Counted from the first letter of the stretch, positions 39,123-52,270 are shown. The stretch is 64,000 nucleotides of DNA from Aulostomus chinensis (GCA_037954235.1 JBBMOA010000007.1:21553457-21617456), one strand, 5' to 3'. The notes: generated by a model not told the origin, from the letters alone. Program-made: numbers and translations.

Positions 39123-42100
39123 TCACACGAATCCAGGCTTCATGGAGGACTTGAAGCATTTAGGACAACCCTTTGTCCCATTTGTCTGCAGACACCTGAG
39201 AGAACAAACGGACGTCACTTTAAATATATGATACACTCTTCAGATTGCCGAGGTGTCTGTCAGACTCGCTCACGCATGCAGCCTTTCCCAGAAGTGTCCA
39301 AACATTTCCCTTGAAGTAGTCACATGTAAATAAGAGCCAGGATTGATTTTCTGGGAAATCTTCACAACCAATTTATGTTCTCAAGATCCAGTAACTTTAC
39401 AGGGAATATGCTGGAAAGGCTGGGTTGTGACTGAGAGCAGGAACATTACTGGGAAGGACTATTACTGCTCTCAGTTGAATATCTTACCGGCATTTCAACA
39501 TTATGTGTGAACAGGAACAAGACAGGAATACTCTGGAATGAATTATCATGAGTAAATCATGTTCTTGTTTTCTCTCACTCTGACTGGAATTTTCCTGTAA
39601 TTTTACCAGGCCCCCAGTTGGAAAATTCGTTCTCATTTACACACGACACCCTCCAGGGACAATGCTGGAAAAGTGCTGGGAAAGGCTGCATGTGTGAATG
39701 GGGAAGTCAATATTGATCATTTGGGCAAACCTCTTCCCCATTGTGAACTCAATGTTTATCAGCCTTGGTATGTTTTCATTGGCAAAGAATATTTATATAA
39801 ACAACACAGTCAAAAAAAATGTGCAATCTGATTTTTTTTTTTTCAACAAATAAGGGGAGTCAACTCTGCACCAACACCCACTTGAGATGGAAAATGTGGG
39901 AACAGGGTAAAGCCTGCAGCTTTTGGTCCCGGTCCCCAATGGACTCTCCGCACATGCCGCAGTAGAGCTCCAGCTCCTCGACACACTGCAGGAACTTTAC
40001 CACCTGCTCGCGGAGCTCCTCCTGCTTTCCCTGGTTTCTGTAAATCCCCTCACTCAGGCAGTGCACCTTCAGTGTACACAACTGGAAACACACAGAGGAA
40101 AAAGACGTGGAGACCAGCTTGCCAAACACGTGTTATTTGTTCCTGATCCTGTGGGAGGAACATCAATTACCTTGTTTCCCATTCCATCTGCCAGTTCTTG
40201 AGCTCGCTGCAAAGAGTCCAGAGCCTGAGGAATAAAGAGTGAGGCATCAGAATGACTATATCATCATCTTGGTTAAGAAAGCCGGTGTGTCAAGACTTAT
40301 ACTTTTGCAAAGCTGTATAATGAGATTTACTCTGAATTGCCATTTTTTTCCCACTTCATTGCAATTTCAGTTGCTGAGATGCCGGTGACGGTAAATCAAA
40401 AGTCTGAAACTCAACTGTTTACCTAACGATTCCAGTACCTTTTCATATTCTTTCTGAAGAAGCCAACACTTTGCAACTCCCAGGTACACGTGTGCTTGTC
40501 CAAGACGATTTCCAATCTCAGTCATGATACCCAATGCAGACTCATAGCGAGGGAATGCTTTCTGAAGGTGAATACCGAAATAAAGTTCAAGTTATAACTT
40601 CAATTTCCAGAGATTACATGCACACACACACACGACAAGTGTACAAAACAAGGACAAACAGTGGCACCTTACATCAACGTCACGCCTGCAGCGGTGTATG
40701 TCTGCAAAGTTTAGTAAGCACAGGGCCTGAAGAGGACGGTCGCCATGCTGCAGAGCAATTTTCATTGATTCCTGTTAAAGCACAAGACACAGATTTAAGA
40801 GGAGGTCAGGTTGACGAGCACAATGACACACTAAACCTAGCAGCTTCTGAATCAAGTGCTGTTATAAATACAAATATTTCATAGTGGCAGCATAATAATC
40901 ATGAGGGCTTACTGCTTACTGCAATTTTCAAAACAAAAGAGAGGCACAATATTTGTTTAAGGCCAATGTATCAAAATATCATTTTAAATTAAATATTGCG
41001 ATGCATGAGATGTTCTGCCAACACATCATTTTCTACAGACTTAAGTAATCTTTGTTTGGTCCACCTCTCCTCAAAAAAAAAAAATTCAGGGATTTTTCTA
41101 AGAAAATGAGAAGAAGAATTGATCAAAAATTAACATTTCATCTAACAGCCCCAATCAAACAGCAATATCAATAAAATAAACTGCAACTAAGCATTCTTTA
41201 ACAACCATGACGCCAGCTCTGGGGTGCACGATTCAAAAATGATCACTTAGCTAAGAGTTGTTTATAAGAGATGTGAACTCAAAACTTAGTTCTGGATTTG
41301 TTTAAACCACTTCCATGGACAACACAGCACTATTTTTTTCCATTTAATTCTTATTGTTTATATAAATATATTAAAATAAACATCGCTGACAAGTTTACTC
41401 CTCTTGCGCAGTGATATTCTAAATATGACAAAATGGGTAAATTGTTTGGCTGAATGCATTTGGCAAATGTAATAAATCAGAAATGCATCCTGCTATCTTG
41501 TTACTATACTGTTGCAGTCCAAGCCAATGACATGGAGTTATTTTCAACCTCAGCACATAATTAGAACAGAGTGAAGACTATAGGCTCTCTCTTCATTAAC
41601 ACTTTAAACCAGCGTCTCTGTGAGCATATTTTTGTCGAGGTCTAAGGTCTGGTACCACAGAGCAACTGGCCCTTGCACCTGTCAGCAGTGCAACTTCTAA
41701 TACAGCTTGGACCAACAGAAGACCAAAACTGAAACATTCTCCAAGTCTGTCTCAGTTATCACGAGTAGGACAGCAATAAAACAATACCTCACAACATTCC
41801 ATGGCGTCTGGCAGGCGCTCCAGCTTCCTGTAGGCTACAGACATGTGGTACTGGCTCATGGCGCGATACTTGAGGCTCCATCCTTTGCCGTAGTCATTGA
41901 CAAGTTCAGCTGCTTTGCAGGGGAAAAACAGGGCTTTCTCATAGTCCTGTTGGCAGATGTTATTCACGAGTTAAACAGACAGCTGATGTCAAATTAGCTT
42001 TATTCCCACTCTCTCAGAACTCCATTCATCCAAATCAAATATATATACTTTCTCATGAAATAACATGATACGAGTGCACTCTTCACATGCCACCTGATCA

Positions 42101-43611
42101 CAATGCCACTGAAATCAATCCTCGCCTGGAAGCTGCAGGATTACTCTTACAAATCTCTGATGTCAAGGGTACCACATAAACCCCTGCCAGGCCGCCTGCT
42201 CTCTCTGCCCTTGTTCTACAAAGTACTGCATGAGCTAACCACTGATGAGTGTTATCGTACTCTACAAATACACTGGCAACATCAGTATTGTTTTGTTGCA
42301 CAATCAAGTGACACGTGCGATGATCCACCTAATAGCCTTCTATTCATTCTCCTTTTCTATAATACTTAGTTCACCAAGGTTAATGCTGAGGAAGAAAAGG
42401 AACGCAGCACATTCTGACATCATCTTATTTGAATAAAAACAGCATACTGAGTAAAAGTACCTTCAGATGGATGTAGATGTTGCCCAGACTGCAGCAGACT
42501 CTACACTCCAGCATCTTGTCGTCATTGTTGTGTGCATAGCGCAGGGCCTTCTCATAGCTCTCCAAGGCTTTCTGGAAGACACTGAGGCCCAGGAAGGCGT
42601 TCCCCATGCTAAGACATACCTGGCCGTTCAGCTGCAGGCTTACGGTGGTGCCCTGCATGTTTAAGCAGGTCTTACAGTAGGAGACTGTTTTCTGGAAGTC
42701 ACACAGCTTCTCGTTGCTGCGTGCCAAGTTCAGGTAGCCTTCAGTCAGGTAGTCAGGGTCCTCCATTTCTCTGGCTGTGTCTATTTGATCAAGGGCATAC
42801 TGCAGAGAGAGGGGATGAGGGGAAAATGTGCAAGTGCATCTGTATCTGAATTAAAGAGAAATTACGTGGTAAATTCAAAGAGATAAGGCCATAACTTCAT
42901 GATGATTAAATTATGGTTCAGAGAGTAGAGACAGGGTGCTGTATGAGTACGGCTGATTATGTCAACAAGAAACCGCACACTGATACTCAGGTTGCAGGGC
43001 ACTTATTTACTCTGCATCCAGTGGAAGCCACAAATTAACCCATGCTTCTCAAGATCACTTCAAATAGCACAATGAAGGTAACCTTTGACCTCTTTCCACT
43101 GAATGGTCACTTGAGCATTATGGAAATGTTAAAATGCTTCTACAACACGGACGCTTAAAGTCCTGAGATAACACAATGACAGACGCAAGTGCTGAAATAT
43201 TCCATGGCATTCGCTCATTAGGAGTGCAACGTCACACAAACACACAGCTGGTTGCATAATACAAAATACACAGCGGAAATCACACAAGTAATAGTCGCAC
43301 TGCTTTGATACACGTTTTCCCAAATGAATCTGTCTAGAAATGCTTGACACAACACCAAATATGTTACCAGTTTCCCAAATATTTACTGCGTGTAGCAAAA
43401 TAGTGTTTGGGAGTCTTACCTTGAGCATATCTTTATATTTCCCCATCTCTGAGTGAGCTGTGATCAAGCATCCCAACACTCGAAACTTCCCTCCAGGATC
43501 TGAGGTTTTCTCCAGCACTTTTGTCCAGACATGTAGGGCTTTGTCTGTGTGATTGGACTGATACAACCTCAGACCCTTCTCTATCTGCTGCTTGGTTTGG
43601 TCCTGGCCCAT
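39123..43611 (-). CDS. rapsn: Rapsyn, 43-kDa receptor-associated protein of the synapse
   Basis: Peripheral membrane scaffold that clusters acetylcholine receptors at the neuromuscular junction and acts as a RING E3 ligase. Eight exons, 43420-43611, 42461-42799, 41788-41946, 40673-40771, 40439-40561, 40171-40224, 39882-40081 and 39123-39195, give exactly 412 residues, equal to human. The start MGQDQTKQQIEKG supplies the N-myristoylated Gly2. In-frame codons upstream (to an ATG at 43701) are dismissed because they would bury that glycine. TPR repeats fill about residues 6-320 (for example NAFLGLSVFQKALESYEKAL). A coiled-coil-like stretch is followed by the RING-H2 domain: CGMCGESIG, then CSHIFHLKCLQ and GCPKC, with the final intron cutting between HLK and CLQ. 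The C-terminus is KSSMKPGFV. KBTBD4 follows on the same strand, as in the human 11p11.2 neighbourhood. Confidence 0.97.
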
Positions 43612-45318
43612 CTCTGGTACAAGGTGCCTCATAAAAATATTCATTCGTTTAGGCCATGCAATTTCAGTGAGGCAGCAAGAAAGTAGATCCTTGCCATGCA
43701 AAGTACAACTCCAAAGAAGATCCCTTGAAGATGATCCTCTGAGAGGTCGGTGCCAGAGGGCCTAACAGATCCAGGTCTCTCAGCTCCGGCTGTACTGAGA
43801 TGGAAAGGAAACTGGATCCACTGAAGTAAAACGGCAACACACCAAGACCATTATCACTATTTGTTTCATGGAGAGCAGGAGGGCCAGGAACATATCTTCC
43901 CCTTTTAACCCTGCAATCATCCCCTCTCACCATTAAGCATTCAAAAATTCTCCCTCAGTTTTCCGTTTGAAAAACGCCAAAGAAACACGTTTCCCAGCGG
44001 AGTGCTAGCAGTGATATCCCAGAATATCTATTCCCTCCACACCCCAGCGAAAGGAATTCTCAGCACCCCTCTGTCCAGCCCCCTCCACCTTCCTCCTAGA
44101 GCTGGCGCTACAGCAGATGGCCTTGTCACTCTAGACCATGTGTCCCTTCAGGAATTCTGCTCTGTCCTCAGCAAGCAGCCCCAAGGTCACTAGTTCCTAG
44201 CGATCTACCTTCACGCTGAATTCCAGTCAGTGATCGAACGCTGGAGTCGAAATTTTATCATCCCTGGCCTCTGGAGCATTACCAAACAGCCAAGAAAAAT
44301 ATCTGACCACAGACTCGTGGGGCTGAGAGCTGTCCTCCGGGGGCTATGAGCCGCTTTATTTGCCCACATGAAGAGACAGTCAGAGGGTGCTCGTAGTGGC
44401 CATCAGTTCCTACTGGGAGTTCTTATAGAAGTGCATATGAGCCCCCCCACAAACCCCCACCACTCATCTCAGCGTCAGCAACTGATGCTTAGAATAGTTC
44501 ACAAAGTCTGACATGTAACTGGGCTTGGGTTTCAGCTGCACAGCCTCCTGCAAAACATCAATGGGATCAAAGTTGTGGCCTCTCTGTAGTAGCTTTCTCT
44601 CCTTCAACTCCCCTTTTATCCTCCAAGGACACAAACAAGCGGGGCCCCTCTATTCACAAAATACATAACCAACCAAGTCAAAGATAAATAAATGATGTCT
44701 TTGTTGACGCAATGCTTTTTTTTTTAGCTACACAGCAACAAATTAGGGCTATTTGTAAATGCATAACTGTAATTGCAACAATGACTTCCATTAATTCCTG
44801 ATGATAGTTATAGTATTAGTTGCTTCCGAAAGGTTAATATCAAAATAAACACAAGAAACCATCTTATGACAAGAGACTTTGAAAAGTTAAAAAACATCTA
44901 TTATCATATTTATGGATAATGACATCAAATTTGACATCTGAGGATACAACATGACACAGTCACGATACACTGAAGGAGTTCTGTCTAGTGTTCACACTGA
45001 AGTTGTTCATGCATGTCAATAAACAAGCAGTGCACAAGAAACATTACTGAGTGGTTCATCGTCACTAGTCACGGTGTCACTACAAATTGTTTGATATTTC
45101 AGCTAACAGATCCACAATGAGACACGATGTAACACAAGCAAGTGACACACACAGCTGAACTTTTTTTACAGGTCTGCCAAAGTCCAAATGGAATGAGCGA
45201 CACAGAAACCTGCTGAGTAGAAAGGATGTCTCAACAGTGAAGTAATCGTGAGTTATCCAGCAGTCATCCCTGATTCTCTGTGGCCATTGTGAGGACTGTA
45301 GTGTCAACCTCGAAGAGT
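43612..45318. other. RAPSN upstream region and KBTBD4 3' UTR
   Basis: Between the RAPSN start and the KBTBD4 stop. GC content is higher at 43,990-44,400. Open frames such as 43,664-43,933 (minus) look non-coding. No gene is seen, and no clear AATAAA for KBTBD4 was found. Confidence 0.45.
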
Positions 45319-47447
45319 TTAGGCCAAAACAAACTGCCAGTTTGTGAGAAGGATCTTAATCCCTCTGATAACGGAGACAACGGATGTGGCGGGGTTAAAC
45401 TTTAATGTGTTTGCGTCACCTTTCTTGCATTTGTCCCTGAAAACATAGATGCAACCGTTACAGCTGGCCACTTTCCAGAGTGAAGGAATGCAGCTCCACA
45501 CCTCGGGGAAACGTAGGCGGGTGAAGCTCTCCAGCAAAGGGTTGTAGCACACCAGGGAATCTCCTTCTGCCACGATAAAGATCACATCCATGTGCACTGC
45601 AGCGTGCATGCACCCGGCGAATGGCAGCATGTAAGGTTTGATCTGACACTTCTGGGAAGCTGTGTCAAAACACTGAATGAGACGAGACGGCTTCGTAAAA
45701 AAGTCCATGTCATTCTCCTCTCCCCCTAGTAAGTAGATGGTTCCTCCCAGGTTAACACCAGCAGCGCCAGACACTGCGGTATCTAGTTGACTGGTCTCTG
45801 TCCACATGTTGTCCTTCACTGTGTAGTAGATGACAGCATTAGAGAGCGTGTCCTGCAGCGTCTTACCACCTAGCGAGTAAATAGCATCCTCCGTGGACAC
45901 AGAGACCATGGTGTGGTGGAGTCGGTCCCTGGGCAGCGGGGCACAGCGCTCCCAGTCCATGGTGTGCATATTGCACTTCCACATGCGTCGAGGAATCGAG
46001 CCCCCCACCACATACAGGTCCCCACCATGCTTACAGGCTGCAGTGATCTGATGACATAAGCTGTTCTGGCCACTCACGCTGATCGCATCATCTTCGTCAC
46101 AGTGCAGAGACACAGCGAGGGAGTGAGTTCTCGTCTCCTCCTTACCAATCAGATAAATGTGGACATTCTCACCAATTTCCTGTGGACACAGCATGTAAAA
46201 GATTGAGAGAGTTAAGGGCCATGACATGACAGCAACACCTTCAAAAACAAAACAGACAAAATTACCTTAAGATTTTCTTGAAGAATACAAGCAAACTCCT
46301 CTCTCTCCACCTTGTTGTGGTTAATCCAGGACTCGATGGCCACAGTTGGATTCTGGGAAATCGGAACTCCATCTGAACACACAATTACATTGTAATGTTA
46401 AAATGTGCTTTCACTGTTTAGGTTAATTTATTCAAAAGGCACATAAATTGAAAGAGTGAAAATTTTTTTATTGTTGTACAGAGAAACAATATAAAATAGT
46501 TTTGTGATGAAATTTCTGATTTGCACCACTCGTGAATGTTATGTGAGTACAGCAAACATTTCAAATCATCTGTATTACCCAGAAATAACAACTTAAATTT
46601 TAAGAAACAAAAGCAGAGGCAGCACCAGTTGAGGTGATGCTCATGTGAAAGAATCTGTTTCAAAAATAGTGTATTGTAATGTTGTATCTACCCGTTATAG
46701 TAGATGATCTTAGTAAATATGTAAGACCTCTCGTAATGGCGTCATGCCACCTGGAGAAAAGCAGGAGGCAGTGATACCTTTGATGATGTCTAAGAGCAGA
46801 CAGAGAGGCAGGTTGAGGTATTCTTCAGTCTGATGAAGTTGTGCCAGGTGGATCTTAGCACAGTGTTTGGCAGCAGTATACAACTCCTGGTCACTGTGTC
46901 TGTCTGCCAACCACATCACCTGGGAAACAGACAAGGATGAGTAAGGGGACTGCTAGTTTGGTGAAATTTTAATAAATACAACAAAAAAATTAACCTGCAG
47001 GCAGTTCTTGACCTCCACGGTCCGTGATAGGAAGCGGGAGCACTCCTCAAACAAAGCAGTTAACTGGTACATATCTGCCATCTCATAGGTGTCCTGCAGC
47101 TCCTCCACCCTCAGTTTAATCGTCCCATGATAGATGTAGTCGACCAGCAGCTGAAACACCGTAGCACTGACATCCTTCAGCTCAATAGCTCGGTTGTGGG
47201 ACTCTTTGAGATTGGAGGTGAACATGGAACGGAAGAAACTGCTCTGAGCTGAAAGCACCAGCCGGTGCAGGTGGAACTCTTTGCTGTCCACGGTGATGGT
47301 GACATCTGCAAACAGGCCGTCCTCCAGGCACAAGTCCATGATGCTCTTCACCACCCGGCTAGAGTGAGAGCGGTCAGTGAAGGTGTATCCCAGAAAGTAG
47401 TTCTCCTCTCCCCCAACACTGAGGCCTCCCTCCTCACTTGAGTCCAT
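45319..47447 (-). CDS. kbtbd4: Kelch repeat and BTB domain protein 4 (CUL3 adaptor)
   Basis: Substrate receptor of a CUL3 ubiquitin ligase; the human protein is linked to CoREST/HDAC turnover and is mutated in medulloblastoma. Four coding exons, 46995-47447, 46778-46919, 46266-46372 and 45319-46179, give 520 residues in frame. A BTB domain (about 45-150) contains LCLEDGLFADVTITVDSKEF, LHRLVLSAQSSFFRSMFTSN and LLVDYIYHGTIKL. A BACK domain follows (QVMWLADRHSDQELYTAAKH, WINHNKVEREEF). Kelch blades start around residue 250, with CKHGGDLYVVGGSIPRRMWK, IYSLGGKTLQDTLSNAVIYY and TIYLLGGEENDMDFFTK. The start MDSSEEGG is supported because, in the spliced frame, a TGA in the upstream exon precedes it with no other ATG between. 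The C-terminus ILLTNWQFVLA matches the family. Confidence 0.96.
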
Positions 47448-48085
47448 GTCTGCTGGCTGGCTTACTGAAAGACTGATGCACATTGTTTGTTAACAGTCAT
47501 TAGATTGTCCCAGTTAAGCATAATGCAATATGTATATCAGTCATGCAGGACAAATAGTGTACATACAGTTTACATGCAATGTGTACCATTTCCATAAAGT
47601 TTACATTGATCAGATTTTTTTTTGAAATATTAAACAAAAGATTTCAGAGCAACATCTACACAAGAAACAAGCAAACCAAAGGAGATATTTGAGAGGATGG
47701 ATATGTTGACACCACAGTAAACATCGGTGAACTATGGGTGGAGATTCAGAACAAGTAAGGCAATGAGGGGACAGTGACGTTTTTACCTAAGAACATTCTG
47801 ATGTGCAATTGTAATAGGACTAAAATTGGGCATATATTATAAAACAGGCGTAATATTACTACGTTTAATGATACTTTTGTCCACACAACTGACCACACAG
47901 CTATGCCACGCTAACGTTAGCTGTTTTGAGTTGTGGCTACCGTTAGCACACACAGTACATGCCAGGCGAACTACCGCCAACGATAATTCAACCGTGATTT
48001 GGAGAATATAGAATTAATATCACAGCTGTAACTAAGAAAACGTAGTCATAACTTTTGAAAATGAGTATTAAACAAGTACGACTAC

Positions 48086-48140
48086 CTTCCACTTTACTAC
48101 TTTCTCATTCAGAGGCAACCGAATTGTCACCGGAAGTAAA
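48086..48140 (-). promoter_or_regulatory. KBTBD4 5' non-coding exon and ETS-type promoter site
   Basis: A donor GGAAG|GTAGTC at 48086/48085 fits the acceptor TTTCAG|TAAGCC before the KBTBD4 ATG. CCGGAAGT at 48130-48137 is an ETS/GABP motif typical of TATA-less housekeeping promoters. The transcription start is placed near it by inference. A 62-codon frame here runs out of phase with KBTBD4 and is not counted as coding. Confidence 0.5.
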
Positions 48141-49422
48141 ATAAACTTTTCGTCGGTCAGTTTAGAGTGGACCATCTTCTTCATTTTATCAATTCCTGGC
48201 AGATAAGATGCTTTGCTGCTCACTGCTGCCTCTCCCAGGTCAGATTTAGATTGCATGTAGTGACGCAGAGAAAATAAAGCCTTTTCAATGAAAAGGGTGC
48301 CAGCTAAATATGAACTTTTTTTTAATTAATTTTATAATATGTTAATTGCCATGGTCATATGATGTGGTTACCATATTTAAAATGATGGCAAATGGTAACA
48401 TTAAATATTAAATTACATTCATCCATCCAAGTAGTTAATGTGTAAAATATTAAATTGGGATGATACCATTTACCACTGTGAAACACAGCAGGGATTCTGC
48501 TCAAAGTCTGTGGGCTGGATTCATCCCACTGATGTAATGCTTGTTATAGTTGTTTATGAAAAATGCTTCCAAACCTCTATCATTCCTACAGTGGGGACAT
48601 ATCAAGAAGCAAATGAGATCGCAAGAATGGAGCTTAAGCAGACATAAAAATAATAAATAATAAACGAGTACTGACATGCAATATGAATATAATGAAAAAA
48701 ATGCAAGTTTGATAAAATATAAAAATGGAAACAATTTGACATGAAGAAATGTAAAAGAAGTGAAACAGTATAAGTGAGTGAAAATATGAAAATATTAAAC
48801 AATATAGATAATCTCAGCACTATCAAATATGGCATATGTGAAATGAGGAAACTGAATTTGTGACAAAATAAAATCATTTAATTGCACGAACTTTTAATAA
48901 ATTATTTTGATGATTTATTCTGCTGACTTTGGCCCCAGTCGAGGACATGAAGGAATTACTGGACCTATGTTCATAATCTCTTTGCTGGGCAAAATTGAAT
49001 CTTCTCTTAAATTATTAGCATCGATTTAGAATGACTTGAACAGTTTAGCAATTCAGTTATGTTGACTTCGTAAGTTGTTTAAGTTTTCCTTTGTTTTTGT
49101 GGTTTCTTTTCAAGACATTAATAAGAACACTTTTAAATAAATGCCTTTGTAGTTTAATTTTGTACATAAAAGAGGGAAATTTTTAGTTCTTCCTCTATTT
49201 CCTCTTCAATCTCTGAAGTTGTGCTCCCTTAAAAAAAAAAAAAAAAAAAATCTCCAGGATTAAAAAATATTGCTGCTCTGCATCACAGCCAACTGGCTTT
49301 TGGTCCATTTTTCCAAGGAGGAAAAATGTACGGTATTCAGTCTCTGTTGTCTCTGCCTGGATTCACAAGAGTGGGCGAAGAAGAGTGGAGGTGAGGAGGA
49401 TGTGGTGAAGTCTGTCGGGAAT
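48141..49422. other. KBTBD4-FAM180 head-to-head intergenic region
   Basis: AT-rich, with an A run of about 20 at 49,230-49,250. No gene is seen apart from the possible 5' end of FAM180. Confidence 0.5.
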
Positions 49423-49440
49423 ATGATAATCAAAAGAAGA

Positions 49441-50218
49441 ATGGAAGTAAAAATACATCTTAGAATTTGGCAGCAGGTCATTTTGTGTCTCTGGTTGGAG
49501 CAAGTGCTGAAGGGTGAGTCTAAACTGCACATCTGCTACCAGGGTTGTGAGGGCAGAAACTTTGACTGGTCTTATATAATGAAAAAAAAAAAGCCTTTTC
49601 AGTTTCAGAGTGTGGAGAAAGTTTGTGTCTATTGTAACTATTTTCTATGATGCAAATACTTAAACATCTGTATTTTTTACTTCAGGTGTGGTTACAGTTG
49701 AAAGTCCAACGTCTCAAATTGCTGGTTCATCTGTTTTTGATGATGCAAACCTGATGTTCGAGGTACTTTTTTCCTTTTAGAGCTCAAAGAATTCTCAGTG
49801 CAGATAACCTGCACATCTTTTCATGGTGCAATTGAATGGTGTAAGTGGAAGATATGTTCCCCTCCTGCAGTTTTTGCTCGGCGGGGTAGAAATGGACCAG
49901 GACAGCAACATCGTCCTGTTTGACAAAGAGATGGCATCAATGAGGCAGGGGCGGGCTTTCTTGGCCCAGATCAATGACAACATTCCCAGAAGCCTGAGCT
50001 CCACGGTGCAGATGGTGATCTCACTCAAGGATCAGGGGAGGCGCCCGCTGACTCCGGCTCAGTTTGAGACTCTTGTCCTGAGCATGGTGTACACTGCCTA
50101 CCGGGCCCAGCACCAGAGGGTAAAGGAGGACCTGGAGGCCTCGGGTGGAGCGCTCCTCCAGCTAGCAAACGTCACAGTCCACCAACTACGGGGAAGTTAT
50201 CTCTTCAATTACGCATAA
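49441..50218 (+). CDS. fam180b: FAM180 family small secreted protein, FAM180B by position
   Basis: Uncharacterised vertebrate family; function unknown. Three exons, 49441-49513, 49686-49762 and 49871-50218, give 165 residues. An in-frame ATG at 49423 would add six residues. The N-terminus (VKIHLRIWQQVILCLWLEQV) looks like a signal peptide. The body carries the family pattern: DDANLMFEFLLGGVEM, DKEMASMRQGRAFL, IPRSLSSTVQMVISL, and PAQFETLVLSMVYTAYRAQH. I recognise the MFEFLL...EMASMR...VYTAYR core from FAM180A/B. Because KBTBD4 and RAPSN are close by and FAM180B lies in human 11p11.2, B is preferred over A. A poly(A) signal AATAAA lies at 50249-50254. It faces away from KBTBD4. Confidence 0.82.
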
Positions 50219-50248
50219 TACAATCTCCACTCTGTATGAGATATGTGC

Positions 50249-50254
50249 AATAAA
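50249..50254 (+). terminator. Polyadenylation signal of the FAM180 gene
   Basis: AATAAA 31 bp after the stop codon. Confidence 0.65.
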
Positions 50255-50259
50255 TCATA

Positions 50260-51900
50260 ACCAGGCATGAAATGTGCATTCATAACTTATTCAGTCTCTA
50301 CTGAAATGTTTTAAAACAAGGACCCAATAATTTATGAAACAACACTGAACAGACATTTGAGACAACAAATTGTGATGAGCCCAGTAAATATTCAGTTGCT
50401 AAGGGCCGGTGGTAATAAGGTCACTCTCAACTGCATCTGCTCCTGCCACACAACCGGCTAATTATGAAGAGATATTGATAGCTGCTGCCTAATGAATTCA
50501 GTTATTGATCCGGCGACCGTGCCTTTTGACAATGACCCTCCTGTCTCCACGTCCTCATTCAAAGGCAACACAATGGGCTCCAGCTGCTTGATCAGCCAGT
50601 CACACACATACGAAGTAGGTAAATGCAGCCGGCACACTCACGGGAAACTGCACTTTCACATATTTATTACATGCATATTATCCTCAACAGCATCTCTGAT
50701 GTTTGTGTAATGATTTCTGCCTCATACGGCATCTTCACACTTCAATATCCAATTAAACGAGGAGTGTAATTATATATTGATTAGAGCTAACTATTGATTC
50801 AATACTCCATAGCCTTATACTTATAATTAAAGGCATAAAATAAATTATCAGGTTAATGGCATCCTGTCATTTATTTCTGCAGTATTTTCATGCTATTTTA
50901 ATAATGATTTTATTAATGGGGACAAAAATATACATCTGCTAATATTTATTACATTGAAGATTTGGAAGTTAGGGCTACAAAACTGGCAAAAACACAAGAA
51001 ATGGAGAGGGATGCCACTGTGTAAAACTGCTGCAAGAGGAAGAGTCTGACACTCACACAAACACCCTGCATGTACTTCACGCCTGTACCTGTGTTGAAAG
51101 CCTCAACTACCGTTAAGTCGGCAGATGTGAAGTCGTTAAATAAGTGTTTTGTATTATTTCTTTAGTCATTTCTCTGTTACCTGTACAAAATGAATGGTCC
51201 TCATCTGCCTCACATAATTACTAACATACAACATCAGTTTGGTTGAGAAAAGTATTGCAACAGGAACGCATCACAAGGTGAACTAACCAGTCATCTTTGT
51301 GTTAATGTCCGACTTCACACTTTAGCATCGTTCTTTGGCTTTTGATATGTTTTACACAAGCAGGGAATAATATTTCTTGTAAAATCTGTCAACTCTCGTC
51401 CTTGGATCTTGTGGTGTGGGGGTCGGGTTAGCGCCGGGCTCCACATGGCTAAAGGTTAGGCTGCTTGGCTGTGATCAATAGGGTGAAGGTCATTAACATG
51501 TTATGAATATCAGGAGGCCATGGGAAAGCAGAGCAGAGGACCAACCATCTGGGCTCTGATTGGTTGGGGCGTCCTTCTGAGAGACACCACTCCCCCCCCA
51601 ATGACCTTGGAGGTCATTTGAAGAACCGATGACCTCTAACCTCATGCCAAGAAGCTGATGGAAAGGTTTTGCTTTTTTTCATAGACATTTTTGTTAAAAT
51701 ATCAAAAGTGTGCCATTGAACCTGAAGCAAATAAACATAATTTAAACAAAAAAGTCAATGGCGGTATGTTTGAAGTGGGATTGTCCTGTCAAGACATTTC
51801 ATATTTGTCTCCTTAGTTATAATTTAACAAAAACTACATTCTGCAGGTTTTCATTTTCATGTGCTGTAAAACAATTCAAATAATCACAGCTGAAATGAAC
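50260..51900. other. Gene-free region with candidate regulatory sequence; right junction of the 11-type gene block
   Basis: No gene is seen. 50,370-50,950 is rich in TAAT/ATTA homeodomain-type cores and could be a non-coding regulatory element. 51,480-51,640 has several AGGTCA half-sites plus a CCAAT box (ATTGG near 51,560). Both are inferences from motif content. Confidence 0.35.
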
Positions 51901-52051
51901 TAGATAGATAGATAGACAGATAGATAGATAAGACAGATAGACAGACAGATAGATAGACAGATAAAGACAGACAGACAGACAGACAGATAGATAGATAGAT
52001 AAGACAGATAGATAGACAGACAGATAGATAGACAGATAGATAGACAGATAA

Positions 52052-52082
<31 letters not shown>

Positions 52083-52270
52083 TAGATAGATGATAGATAG
52101 ATAGATGATAGATAGATAGATGGATAGATAGATAGACAGATAGATAGACAGATAGATAGATAGATAGACAGATAGATAGACAGATGGATAGACAGGTAGA
52201 TAGACAGACAGACAGATAGACAGACAGATAGACAGACAGATGGATAGACAGATTGATAGACAGACAGATA
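51901..52270. repeat. (GATA)n/(GACA)n tetranucleotide array, ~370 bp
   Basis: Interleaved GATA and GACA units with occasional TGAT and AAGACAG interruptions. The opposite strand encodes Ser/Leu/Tyr-rich repeats in all frames, which explains the long open frames there. It lies just past the predicted RFX7 transcript end. Confidence 0.96.

Noticed and set aside
38849..39314. Overlapping plus-strand frames next to the RAPSN stop
   Set aside because: They overlap the antisense of the last RAPSN exon and its UTR; no family features.
43612..43701. N-terminal extension of RAPSN in frame with the start
   Set aside because: It would remove the N-terminal glycine needed for myristoylation, and it lacks conservation to known rapsyn.
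48084..48256. 62-codon frame upstream of KBTBD4
   Set aside because: It is out of phase with the KBTBD4 coding frame after splicing and overlaps the predicted promoter; treated as non-coding.
51901..52270. CRISPR-like array
   Set aside because: The units are four bases with no spacers; this is a vertebrate microsatellite.
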